Below are positions 18,411 to 26,727 of a stretch of 64,000 nt of DNA, piece by piece. The position numbers were made by a program, and so were the translations under genes. Position 1 is the first letter of the stretch. Every line of letters starts with the position of its first letter. The DNA comes from Cyclobacteriaceae bacterium (GTDB lineage: Bacteria; Bacteroidota; Bacteroidia; Cytophagales; Cyclobacteriaceae). The stretch is from the NCBI GenBank assembly GCA_016787725.1, contig JAEUTZ010000002.1, forward strand, positions 1-64,000, in the 5' to 3' direction. The notes under the pieces were generated by a model, which worked only from the letters and a program-made list of their open reading frames with translations, had not been told where the DNA came from and did not search any database.

Positions 18411-19390
18411 AGGGCAGCTGTTGTAATGGTTGTGGCACAACGAAAATGTCCTTCCGGGCAAGCCTTATAGCCATGAGAGCCACAGGGGCGGCATGGCAAC
18501 TTTTCAGTAGATTCAATGATGAAAGAGCGTGCCGAGAGCGGGCCAAATCCAAACGCAGGAACTGTTGAGCAATAGACCGCGGCTACCGGAGCATTCATGG
18601 CAGAAGCAATGTGCATCGGGGCAGAGTCGTTGACGAAATTCATGATAGCACCTTTCATCAGGGCGGCTGATTGCAAAAAACTCAATTGACCAGCCAGATT
18701 GATAACCTTTGTGGACTGACTTTGTGCCTGGATGCTATCACAAAGAGTTTGATCACCAGGAGCTCCTAACAAATAGACAAAATCAAACCGGTTTATAACG
18801 GCTTTAATGAAATCAATCCATTGATTGGTTGGGAATTGTTTTGTAAACCATACGGATGCCGGTGCGAGGCAGATGTACGTTCCTGTTTGAAATTGCTTTA
18901 CTGCTTTGAAATCGCCATCGGTTGGGTATAATCTGGGCAGTTGCCGCATATCGTCTGTAATGAACTCAATCAGTTTCTGATTTCGATCAATCTCATGCAA
19001 AGAATTAGAAAAATTGTGCCTGATCTTGTGTGTAAACGTGAATGACCAGGGATTCTTATCAAATCCAAGGGTATGCCGGGCTCGTGAAAAAGCTGTTATC
19101 AGGCCTGTGCTTGCATACCGGTGCAGGTTGATGACATAGTCATACTTTCTGGAGCGCACCGCAAACACCATCTTAAAAAGATTTTTGATCTTACCTGCCT
19201 CCTTATCCCAGACTAACACTTCGCGTAGCAAAGGATGATTTGTAAATAAGGATTCATTTCCCTTTCGCAGCAAGAAATCGATAGCGGCATCCGGGTACTT
19301 CTGATGCAATTTCTCAATTACGGCAGAAGCTAAAATGACATCACCAATAAAGGCTGTTTGAATAACCAGGAACTTTTGTGCTGCACTCAC
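18389..19390 (-). CDS. Glycosyltransferase family 9 (heptosyltransferase-like)
   Basis: 333 residues. The N-terminus KFLVIQTAFIGDVILASAVIEKL is the GT9 nucleotide-sugar entry motif, followed by YDYVINLHRYASTGLI, and the C-terminal half has APASVWFTKQFP, NFVNDSAPMHIASAMNAPVAAVYCSTVPAFGFGP. GT9 enzymes add heptose or related sugars to lipopolysaccharide core at the inner membrane face. It starts at GTG 19390, overlapping the pyrophosphatase stop by 3-4 bp, so the two are translated from one mRNA. Confidence 0.9.
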   Translation of the reverse strand: MSAAQKFLVIQTAFIGDVILASAVIEKLHQKYPDAAIDFLLRKGNESLFTNHPLLREVLVWDKEAGKIKNLFKMVFAVRSRKYDYVINLHRYASTGLITAFSRARHTLGFDKNPWSFTFTHKIRHNFSNSLHEIDRNQKLIEFITDDMRQLPRLYPTDGDFKAVKQFQTGTYICLAPASVWFTKQFPTNQWIDFIKAVINRFDFVYLLGAPGDQTLCDSIQAQSQSTKVINLAGQLSFLQSAALMKGAIMNFVNDSAPMHIASAMNAPVAAVYCSTVPAFGFGPLSARSFIIESTEKLPCRPCGSHGYKACPEGHFRCATTITTAALQSCLDT

Positions 19391-19926
19391 CTACCTCCGT
19401 ATGTTGATGTATAGAACTTCAAAGCCGTATCAATGATTTTCATCGCTACTTCCTTTCCCTGAAAATCAGGAACGGTTACGGTCTTGTTTTCCAATTTCTT
19501 ATAGCTTTCAAAAAATTCTTTGAGTTCCAATTTAAAATGAGTGGCCAACTCACTGATGTCATTCACATGTCTGGTATTGGCATCATTCTCAGCCACGGCC
19601 AGAATCTTGTCATCGGCCAAGCCCTGATCCACCATCCGCATGACGCCAATAACCCGTGAAGGAACCAAACACAAAGGCCGGATGGGTTCGCGGCACAAAA
19701 TCATAATGTCGAGGGGGTCCATATCATCGCCTAAGGACTGTGGAATAAACCCATAGTTGGCTGGATAAAACACAGCCGAGTATAAGATCCGGTCCAGTTT
19801 CAGTAATCCGGTCTCCTTATCAACCTCATACTTCGTTCGCATGCCGGTTGAGATTTCAATGATTCCATTGACAAACTCGGGGGGATTTAATCCTGCAGGT
19901 GCTTCGTGCCAGGGATGTTTAATCAT
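19387..19926 (-). CDS. ppa: Inorganic pyrophosphatase (class A)
   Basis: Hydrolyses pyrophosphate in the cytosol. The ATG at 19926 starts IKHPWHEAPAG and gives 179 residues, close to the 175 of E. coli. Conserved parts are IEISTGMRTKYEVDKETG, AVFYPANYGFIPQSLGDDMDPLDIMIL (metal-binding Asp cluster) and CLVPSRVIGVMRMVDQG. It is the first gene of a two-gene unit with the GT9 gene. The frame is also open 6 codons further upstream, to 19944. Confidence 0.95.
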   Translation of the reverse strand: MIKHPWHEAPAGLNPPEFVNGIIEISTGMRTKYEVDKETGLLKLDRILYSAVFYPANYGFIPQSLGDDMDPLDIMILCREPIRPLCLVPSRVIGVMRMVDQGLADDKILAVAENDANTRHVNDISELATHFKLELKEFFESYKKLENKTVTVPDFQGKEVAMKIIDTALKFYTSTYGGR

Positions 19927-19958
19927 TGAGCCAAGATACAACAATCAGATAACCGCAA

Positions 19959-19987
19959 CAAAAAGCCCATCCGATGCCGGATGGGCT
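19959..19987 (-). terminator. Rho-independent terminator after the adaptor gene
   Basis: A perfect 9-bp stem AGCCCATCC / GGATGGGCT with a 6-base loop, followed on the minus strand by TTTTTG. It lies 26 bp beyond the adaptor gene stop and separates it from ppa. Confidence 0.85.
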
Positions 19988-20012
19988 CTAAAGCGCGTAT
20001 GAAATTCCATGT

Positions 20013-21401
20013 TTAGTTACTCTCTTCCGTCTTGTCTTTGCTCTCTTCTTTCTTCACACTGATCTTATCCCCGTCTTTCAGGCGTTTTGAAACAACTAAG
20101 AACGGTCCGGTGATGACTTCCACCGAATCGGATAATCCTGAAATAATTTCTATGTTATCATAATCACTAATACCCGTCTTCACTTCTACCATTTTAGCGA
20201 CTCCTGCTTCGTTGATAAAGACAACAACTTTATCCTCTTTCTTTTCGGTTTTGGGTTTACTGCTATCGGTTACCTGAGGGCGATCATTATCATCATCGTT
20301 ATCCGTAGGGGTGAATCCTTTATCATCCGGGTTTCGGGTAGTCACGGCCGATAATGGAACAGATAGTACGTTATCCTTGCTGGTGGTAATGATGTCCACG
20401 CTGGCGGTCATTCCTGGTCTAAAGGGATATTGGTTGCCTGCTTTAATCAAATCCTGGTAGGACGACTGAAGGATTAAAATGCGAACCTCAAACTCTGTAA
20501 TGGCATCTGCCGATTGTTTATCCCTGGCCGTATTGGCGATATTGGTTACAACACCTTTAAACTGTTTTCCCGTGTTGCTGTAGGCATCAACATCGATGAT
20601 AACAGAGTCATTCAAATGAACCCGCACGATATCATTTTCATTTACATTTACCCGAACCTCCATCTTGTTTAAATCAGCAATCCTCATCATTTCTGTTCCC
20701 GCCATTTGTGCCGTACCCACAACGCGTTCACCTTGTTTCACATTCAATTTGGAAACCACACCCCGCATGGGTGCATTCACCGTAGTTCTCCGCACATTTT
20801 CACGCGATTCCCGAACGCTGGCTTCGGTACTCTTAACAATGTATTGGGCTGCTTCTACAGATTGCTCCGCTGACTTCAAATCGTTGGAAGCAATCTTGAA
20901 ATTCTGCTGGGCGAGCTGCCAATCCGCCTCAGAAATGACTTTTTCATTCCATAACTTTTCTTGCCGCTTGTAGTCCTGCTCCGAGCGGATGAACGTTGCT
21001 TGTGCTCTGGAATATGCTGCCTTCGATGATTCCAGGTTTGCCTTCTGCTGATTCAAGGATGCCTCTGACCGTTCCAACTGGCTTATCCAAACATCCGGTC
21101 GGATCTTAACAAGAACCTGGCCTAATTCAACCGGATCTCCATCTTCCACATTCAAGTCCGTGATTTCACCAGAAACTTCCGGAGCCAACTTCACCTCGAT
21201 CACCGGCTGTACTGTTCCCGAAGCGCTGACTTTCTCAGTAATAGAAACCTTCTTGGCCTTCGACAATTCAACTTCCAGCGTCTTGGGTTTGCCGATCCAA
21301 CCTGCCGAACGGCCGATGATTAATAACAGAATGAGAAATACAACTGCCCCGATTCCGATGTAAAGGACTTTATTCGATTTTTTCTTCGTTTGCTTTGCCA
21401 T
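20013..21401 (-). CDS. Periplasmic adaptor (HlyD/MacA-type membrane fusion protein)
   Basis: 462 residues: an inner-membrane anchor at about 10-30, an N-terminal lipoyl-like half (SASGTVQPVIEVKLAPEVSGEI), a long helical hairpin (about 95-190), a second lipoyl half (TVNAPMRGVVSKLNVKQGERV) and a beta-barrel domain with RPGMTASVDI. Adaptors bridge an inner-membrane pump and a TolC channel. Near residue 365-405 is an Asp/Asn/Lys-rich low-complexity insertion (TDNDDDNDRP, then KPKTEKKEDK). The partner pump gene is not next to it. It is 27 bp after the TolC gene. Confidence 0.9.
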   Translation of the reverse strand: MAKQTKKKSNKVLYIGIGAVVFLILLLIIGRSAGWIGKPKTLEVELSKAKKVSITEKVSASGTVQPVIEVKLAPEVSGEITDLNVEDGDPVELGQVLVKIRPDVWISQLERSEASLNQQKANLESSKAAYSRAQATFIRSEQDYKRQEKLWNEKVISEADWQLAQQNFKIASNDLKSAEQSVEAAQYIVKSTEASVRESRENVRRTTVNAPMRGVVSKLNVKQGERVVGTAQMAGTEMMRIADLNKMEVRVNVNENDIVRVHLNDSVIIDVDAYSNTGKQFKGVVTNIANTARDKQSADAITEFEVRILILQSSYQDLIKAGNQYPFRPGMTASVDIITTSKDNVLSVPLSAVTTRNPDDKGFTPTDNDDDNDRPQVTDSSKPKTEKKEDKVVVFINEAGVAKMVEVKTGISDYDNIEIISGLSDSVEVITGPFLVVSKRLKDGDKISVKKEESKDKTEESN

Positions 21402-21428
21402 GTGCGTTTTATGAGTGAAAGTTGGAAA

Positions 21429-22868
21429 TTAGAATTCTAACGGTAAGCCCTGGTAAAAGTCCAGCACTTTTGTTCGGAAGATGAAATCATACTTGGCCCG
21501 TAACAAATCTGACTGTGCCTGGAACAAATTGTTTTCGGCTACCTGGTAATCAACAAAATTGACTGCGCCCAGATTATAGCGCTGTTGCGTCATGCGAAAT
21601 GCTTCGTCCCGGGCTTTCACTTGCTTATCGGTAGACTGATAGGTTTTGATGGCCGCAATCGCATTGTTATAGGCGGTTTCAACAGTCTGTCGCAACGTAT
21701 TTTTTGTCTCCGTTAAGGTGATGTTGGCTAATTCGCGGTTGATGGCAGCCCGCTGCATATTTGACCGGGCAGAAAGTCCGTTAAAAATGGGTATTTGAAT
21801 ACTTAATCCCAGGCTGCGACCCCGGTTATCTCTGTATTGATCCATGATGTTGGGCACCATGAATTGGCCTGTAGGCGAAGTGACATCCGTAAAGACCGGT
21901 GTTAATGAACCCTGCACATAACCGATTTGACGAGTCGTGGTGGCAGCTCCTCCATCCGCAAAAAACTGCTGACGCTGATCAGAATATACGGTACTGTATG
22001 ATCCATTGACACTGATTCGAGGATATAAATTACCGCGGGATGAACGGAACCCATAATCGGCACTTAGTTTCCGTAACTCCGCACCTTTAATCTCGGGCAT
22101 GGCGGTCATGGCAATGTCAAAGATTTCTTCAACCGATTTATTCAATATTGAAACGTTATCGACATTGATTTGAGGGATCTCTACATCCATAGGATTAGAG
22201 GCTGGCAATTGTAATGCTTGTTTCAATTGAAGCAGGGAAAGATTCAAGGCGTTTTCACGTTGAATCACATTCAATTCATTCGTTGCCAATTGGGCGTCCA
22301 GATTCAGAACATCGCCAATGGGCACCGATCCGGCATCCGATAGTTTTTTGGTGCGGTCTAACTGCTCTTGCGTTGATTTTACCTGAAATTGCGCCACTGC
22401 CAAAAGCTCCTTATTAAAAACAACATTCAAATAAAGCGTTATCACATTCAGAATAACATCATTTCTGGCTTTAATTAAATCTTCGTTAGCCGCATCCAGA
22501 TCGGTATTGCTTTGTTTTAAATTATAAAACAACCGAAACCCATTCCAAAGCAACAACGAACTGCTTGTGCTCAGGTTTGAATTCTCAATTTTATTTTCTG
22601 TAAAAATGTTGGTGGTCGGGTCAATGGTACGGCCCCAGTTGAGACCGTAGTTGCCATTGGCATTGAGGCTGGGCAGCATGGTCATTTTGGATTGCAGCAA
22701 ATTGACCTGACTGGTCTCCACCCCATAGGTGCTGCGTTTCACAGTCAGGTTATTGGCAATGGCCTGGTCAATTAATTCGCGCAAGGTCCATACCTTGGTG
22801 GTCGCCTCCTGGCTGAAGGATATGTGCGACAAAAACAACAGACTGATAGCTAAAATTCTCTTCATCAT
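21429..22868 (-). CDS. TolC-family outer-membrane efflux protein
   Basis: 479 residues with a signal peptide (about 1-20, AISLLFLSHISFSQ) and duplicated outer-membrane-efflux repeats: LRELIDQAIANNLTVKRS, SLNANGNYGLNWGRTIDPTTN, LDRTKKLSDAGSVPIGDVLNLDAQLATNELNVI, and the second half AFRMTQQRYNLGAVNFVDYQVAENNLFQAQSDL. It should form the trimeric outer-membrane channel of a tripartite exporter with the adaptor downstream. Its start lies 3 bp after the serine dehydratase gene, so it is co-transcribed with that gene. Confidence 0.92.
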   Translation of the reverse strand: MMKRILAISLLFLSHISFSQEATTKVWTLRELIDQAIANNLTVKRSTYGVETSQVNLLQSKMTMLPSLNANGNYGLNWGRTIDPTTNIFTENKIENSNLSTSSSLLLWNGFRLFYNLKQSNTDLDAANEDLIKARNDVILNVITLYLNVVFNKELLAVAQFQVKSTQEQLDRTKKLSDAGSVPIGDVLNLDAQLATNELNVIQRENALNLSLLQLKQALQLPASNPMDVEIPQINVDNVSILNKSVEEIFDIAMTAMPEIKGAELRKLSADYGFRSSRGNLYPRISVNGSYSTVYSDQRQQFFADGGAATTTRQIGYVQGSLTPVFTDVTSPTGQFMVPNIMDQYRDNRGRSLGLSIQIPIFNGLSARSNMQRAAINRELANITLTETKNTLRQTVETAYNNAIAAIKTYQSTDKQVKARDEAFRMTQQRYNLGAVNFVDYQVAENNLFQAQSDLLRAKYDFIFRTKVLDFYQGLPLEF

Positions 22869-22871
22869 AGG

Positions 22872-23549
22872 TTATAATACAATATCCGGTATATAAATCA
22901 CTTCTTTTACCCAGCTAAGACTCTTCAGGTAATCAAATGTTACAGGTTTTATACCTGAGTCCATTTCAATTACCTGGCAGGCCAAATCATTCTTTCCCTT
23001 CCGGGAAACAGACATGGTGGCAATGTTACAATCATCATGCGCCAGAACGTTCGCAATAAAGGCAATGCTACCTTTGGTATCATCGGCAAAAATAATCAGC
23101 GTGTGCAGGCTGGCTGAAAAATCTGCTTTAAATCCATTGACCTCTGCGATGTTAATTACACCACCCCCTTTGCTTTCACCCAACACTTCTACGGTTTTCT
23201 CCCCTTTTGCCAGCTTGAGACGAATCGAGTTAGGATGCAAAGCCGAGGCGTTACCGACAGACTTAAATTTAAAATCAAGACCCCGTTCGTGAGCAATCTC
23301 AAGCGATTCACGAATCCGTTTATCATCAGTTTTAAAATCCATCAGGCCGGCAATAATAGCCCGGTCGCTTCCATGGCCTTCATAGGTACGTGCAAAAGAG
23401 TTGTAAAAGGTCACTTCAGCATGATCCGGAACATCCCCAAGAATTTTAATGGCTGCGCGCGCAATCCGCACCACACCTGCGGTATGGGAGCTGGAAGGGC
23501 CGATCATAACGGGACCGATCATATCAAAAATGCTACTCTTCTCAGCCAT
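22872..23549 (-). CDS. sdaAB: L-serine dehydratase (iron-sulfur type), beta domain
   Basis: Part of the [4Fe-4S] enzyme that deaminates L-serine to pyruvate. The 225-residue product has the beta-domain signature SIFDMIGPVMIGPSSSHTAGVVRIA, YNSFARTYEGHGSDRAI and a C-terminal ACT-like domain (HTLIIFADDTKGSIAFIANVLAHDDCNIATMSVSRKGK). The alpha subunit, which carries the cluster ligands, is not in the window. It is followed within 3 bp by the TolC gene, a surprising neighbour. Confidence 0.9.
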   Translation of the reverse strand: MAEKSSIFDMIGPVMIGPSSSHTAGVVRIARAAIKILGDVPDHAEVTFYNSFARTYEGHGSDRAIIAGLMDFKTDDKRIRESLEIAHERGLDFKFKSVGNASALHPNSIRLKLAKGEKTVEVLGESKGGGVINIAEVNGFKADFSASLHTLIIFADDTKGSIAFIANVLAHDDCNIATMSVSRKGKNDLACQVIEMDSGIKPVTFDYLKSLSWVKEVIYIPDIVL

Positions 23550-23697
23550 ACGCGGTTTCTAACGGAATCTTGCCCAAAAGGATTGGCCTAATTGGCATTT
23601 TATCAACCTTTTGGGGGTATTTTTAAATAAGCGGCAAAAATAGCGGATTTACTGCGGATTGTTGTAAAAACCGGTATCAACTAGATGCAAAGCTCCA

Positions 23698-24492
23698 TTA
23701 AACAGCAATGGGAGCCTTGATCGCTGGGTGAGACTGATAATTGGCAATCTCAAAATCCTCGAATTCGTACTCAAACAGGGTGGCTGGCTTTTTCTTTATT
23801 GTAAGTGTGGGTAATGGATAAGGTTGACGGGTAAGTTGCAATCGGGCTTGCTCCAGATGGTTGGTATATAAATGAACGTCCCCGCCTGTCCATACAAATT
23901 CTCCTGGCGTGAGATCACATTGATGGGCTACCATCTCTGTTAGCAGAGCATAACTGGCGATGTTAAAGGGTACTCCAAGAAAATAATCCGCACTCCGCTG
24001 GTAAAGCTGGCAAGACAATTGACCATCGGCCACATAAAATTGAAAGAGCGCATGGCAAGGCGGTAAGGCCATTTTATCAACCTCCGCGGGATTCCATGCT
24101 GAGACGATGTGTCTACGGGAATCGGGCTTTGTTTTAATTTGTTGAAGGACCTGACTGATCTGATCAATCTTTCGACCATCGGGTGCCGGCCAACTGCGCC
24201 ACTGACTTCCATAGACTGGGCCTAAGTCTCCGTTCGCATCTGCCCACTCATCCCAAATTGTAACGCCATTGTCCTTCAGATACTTGATGTTGGTATCACC
24301 CCGCAGGAACCAGAGAAGTTCATAAATGATCGAACGAAGGTGAAGCTTCTTGGTAGTCACCAGAGGAAATCCCTCTGAAAGATCGAACCGAAGCTGACGG
24401 CCAAAAACAGAATAGGTTCCGGTTCCGGTTCGATCCGTTTTTAGCGTTCCGGTTTCTAAGATATCGCGCAAAAGATCAAGGTATTGACGCAT
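23698..24492 (-). CDS. thyA: Thymidylate synthase
   Basis: Methylates dUMP to dTMP with methylene-tetrahydrofolate. With the ATG at 24492 the product is 264 residues, the E. coli length. Conserved are [20 protein letters not shown], the catalytic Cys in [12 protein letters not shown] (about residue 146), [18 protein letters not shown] and GDVHLYTNH. The open frame upstream to 24510 adds residues that are not conserved. Confidence 0.97.
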   Translation of the reverse strand: MRQYLDLLRDILETGTLKTDRTGTGTYSVFGRQLRFDLSEGFPLVTTKKLHLRSIIYELLWFLRGDTNIKYLKDNGVTIWDEWADANGDLGPVYGSQWRSWPAPDGRKIDQISQVLQQIKTKPDSRRHIVSAWNPAEVDKMALPPCHALFQFYVADGQLSCQLYQRSADYFLGVPFNIASYALLTEMVAHQCDLTPGEFVWTGGDVHLYTNHLEQARLQLTRQPYPLPTLTIKKKPATLFEYEFEDFEIANYQSHPAIKAPIAV

Positions 24493-24530
24493 AGTAAGAT
24501 TTACATGCAATTACGTGCTTCCCCGAAATA

Positions 24531-24562
24531 AAAAAAAGCCCCTGCCGTGAGCAGAAGGCTTT
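24531..24562 (-). terminator. Rho-independent terminator after the lipoprotein gene
   Basis: On the minus strand the stem AAGCC-CTGC / GCAG-GGCTT, with an internal mismatch and a 4-base loop, is followed by a run of eight T. It lies about 20 bp after the lipoprotein stop and upstream of thyA. Confidence 0.75.
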
Positions 24563-24582
24563 TCGTTGCAAACCCATTATCC

Positions 24583-25488
24583 CTATCCTTCCCCTCTAAC
24601 CGTTATCGTTTTCGACTGGCCATCAATCGTTACCGTAATGATCCGATCGCATTCGCCAGTTCCATAATCAATCGTAATCGTTCTGCCGGTTCCTACCGTT
24701 AACACTTTTACACCCTCCACGGCCATGAATACCCGGTTCGTTATTGCGCACTCGCGCTTGTAAACCAAAGGGGTAGTAATTTCAACCTGGTATACATTTC
24801 CATTGCGATTGGTTCCAGAAGCTGTGCCATCAACAATCCACTCATCCATCAACGGATTGGAACCCCGGATCCATTCGCGGGTACGGTTTACTTCGCGCGT
24901 GGCGAAGGTACCATCGGGCCAGGTTGCTTTTCCGTCTTCCAATACGATAGAGAACTTAGGGTTGGCCTCTGTACTTCCGGTAATGTTCGTAACCGTACGG
25001 GTTCCTTCAATCTCTACCCCGTTAATAAAATACTCCTCAAACGTGGTGATGATTTTAGAGCCGGCAAAAAAGCGCTTCCCAATAAATTCAATTTTGATTT
25101 TTCCTTTTCTCACGTTTCCCCGGGCATCTTCACAACCCGTTCCAAAATCAATGGTGATATATCCGTGGGGTGTGGTATTGGTATTATCTGCAGCCAGTTC
25201 CAGTGTAACTGTAACACACTCGCTGAAGCGAAGATCGGCCGGCTTTACACCTGCGCGGCCCGATGAGGATTCCCGGGAGCCATTTAATGTTGCCCCATCG
25301 GCCGATACGGCAAGGGTAGCCATATCATCCGCATCTTCAAAATAGCCATCGGTGGCAGCTTCATTTTCGACATTTTGTGAATCATTGGCACTGAAATCAA
25401 CATCCTCGTTACAGGAAGCGAGAAACAGCAAGGCTACCAAGACCAACCCGGAAAGACCTTTCAAGAATAAGTGTTTAGTTGTTTTCAT
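24583..25488 (-). CDS. Putative lipoprotein, function unknown
   Basis: 301 residues with a lipoprotein signal peptide ending LLFLASC (Cys26), followed by an acidic, low-complexity linker (NEDVDFSANDSQNVENEAATDG). The body is beta-rich and contains repeated ITIDFGTGCED / ITIDYGTGECD motifs near residues 106 and 273, which suggests a duplicated domain, and TREVNRTREW. It should be anchored in the outer membrane. I do not recognise a named family. It has its own terminator and is divergent from the DUF4159 gene. Confidence 0.8.
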   Translation of the reverse strand: MKTTKHLFLKGLSGLVLVALLFLASCNEDVDFSANDSQNVENEAATDGYFEDADDMATLAVSADGATLNGSRESSSGRAGVKPADLRFSECVTVTLELAADNTNTTPHGYITIDFGTGCEDARGNVRKGKIKIEFIGKRFFAGSKIITTFEEYFINGVEIEGTRTVTNITGSTEANPKFSIVLEDGKATWPDGTFATREVNRTREWIRGSNPLMDEWIVDGTASGTNRNGNVYQVEITTPLVYKRECAITNRVFMAVEGVKVLTVGTGRTITIDYGTGECDRIITVTIDGQSKTITVRGEG

Positions 25489-25616
25489 AGAGAATTTAAG
25501 TTTATAACGTCCCTTAGAGCGTGATTCAGAGGTAAGGTTTAACCGGTCTTAAAAAATATTTATTCAAATTGAATTGCCATGAATACTGACCATACTCATT
25601 TAGTAACTTTACGGCT

Positions 25617-26270
25617 ATGCGGATTTTCTCAGCTTTATTCCTGGTTCTGATCTCTCTGAGTAGTCAGGCCCAGAACACGTTAAAGATTGCCAAACTTAAA
25701 TACAATGGGGGTGGCGATTGGTATGCGAACAAGACTGCTTTGCCAAACCTAATTGAGTTTTGTAACAAAGAATTAGGAACCGCTATTCAACCTGAGGAAG
25801 AGGTTGCGGAAGTAAGCAGCCCGGACCTCTTTGACTATCCGTATGTCTATATGACGGGCCACGGCAACGTGGTGTTTTCAAGTGAAGAAGCGTTGAACTT
25901 ACGGAATTACCTCATAGCCGGTGGGTTTTTGCATATTGATGATAACTATGGGCTGGATAAATTCATCCGGTTGGAATTGAAAAAGGTATTTCCGGAATTG
26001 GAACTGGTTGAAGTGCCCTTCAACCACCCGATCTACCATCAGAAATTTGATTTCCCAAACGGGCTACCGAAGATTCATGAACATGACGGCAAACCAGCCC
26101 AGGGTTTGGGTTTGTTTTATGAAGGAAGACTGGTGGTTTATTACAGTTTTGAAAGCGACCTTGGCAATGGGTGGGAGGACAGACGCATTCACAATGATCC
26201 GGAAGAGAAGCGCCAATTGGCTTTAAAAATGGGGGCAAATATTCTCGCCTATTGCTTTACAACCTATTAA
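25617..26270 (+). CDS. DUF4159 domain protein (secreted)
   Basis: 217 residues: signal peptide at about 1-18 (cleavage after SSQAQ), then the DUF4159 domain with LKYNGGGDWYANKTALPNLIEFC, YPYVYMTGHGNVVFSSEEALNLRNYL and GGFLHIDDNYGLD. The family is glutamine-amidotransferase-like in fold and is found in Bacteroidota genomes, often with MoxR/gliding-type genes. Here it stands alone. The function is unknown. Confidence 0.88.
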   Translation: MRIFSALFLVLISLSSQAQNTLKIAKLKYNGGGDWYANKTALPNLIEFCNKELGTAIQPEEEVAEVSSPDLFDYPYVYMTGHGNVVFSSEEALNLRNYLIAGGFLHIDDNYGLDKFIRLELKKVFPELELVEVPFNHPIYHQKFDFPNGLPKIHEHDGKPAQGLGLFYEGRLVVYYSFESDLGNGWEDRRIHNDPEEKRQLALKMGANILAYCFTTY

Positions 26271-26304
26271 TTATCTGATACTTAAATTATTCTTATTAGT
26301 CCTC

Positions 26305-26352
26305 TTTGGATTTTATAACTAATTCTTTAGTTTTACAACGTAATAACTAGTT
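26305..26352 (+). promoter_or_regulatory. Promoter with BlaI-type operator dyads
   Basis: TTTG (26305-26308) and TAGTTTTA (26328-26335), 19 bp apart, resemble the Bacteroidota -33/-7 elements. The inverted repeat AACTAA-TTCT-TTAGTT (26317-26332) overlaps the -7 box, and a palindrome AACTAGTT (26345-26352) lies just before the BlaI start. Both share AACTA/TAGTT half-sites, so they could be the autoregulatory operator of the downstream BlaI-family gene. Confidence 0.5.
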
Positions 26353-26355
26353 CAC

Positions 26356-26727
26356 ATGAAGGAACTCACCAAAGCCGAAGATCAGATCATGCAAATTCTG
26401 TGGATGTTGGAGAAAGGATTTGTAAAGGATATCATGGATCACTTACCCGAACCCAAGCCTGCCTACAATACCGTTTCCACCATCGTCAGGATTTTGGAAA
26501 AGAAGGGATTTGTGGGCTACAAGGCTTATGGAAAAACGCATGAGTATTATCCTCTTATCGCAAAAGAAAAGTACACCCGCTTTTACCTCAATAACCTGGT
26601 GAAAGGCTACTTCAATGGATCCTTTCAGAATCTGGTCTCCTTTTTTGCCAAAGAAAATGACTTGGCGGTGGGTGATATTGATCGCTTAATGAAAGAACTC
26701 GAGAATCTGAAACAACAAAAACCATGA
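26356..26727 (+). CDS. BlaI/MecI/CopY-family transcriptional regulator
   Basis: 123 residues: a winged-helix DNA-binding domain (LTKAEDQIMQILWMLEKGFVKDI, then AYNTVSTIVRILEKKGFVGY) followed by a helical dimerisation tail. BlaI repressors are inactivated by proteolysis triggered by a membrane metallopeptidase partner. The downstream M56 gene overlaps it by 4 bp, the classical repressor/sensor pair. The likely operators lie at 26317-26352. Targets other than this operon are not visible. Confidence 0.93.
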   Translation: MKELTKAEDQIMQILWMLEKGFVKDIMDHLPEPKPAYNTVSTIVRILEKKGFVGYKAYGKTHEYYPLIAKEKYTRFYLNNLVKGYFNGSFQNLVSFFAKENDLAVGDIDRLMKELENLKQQKP

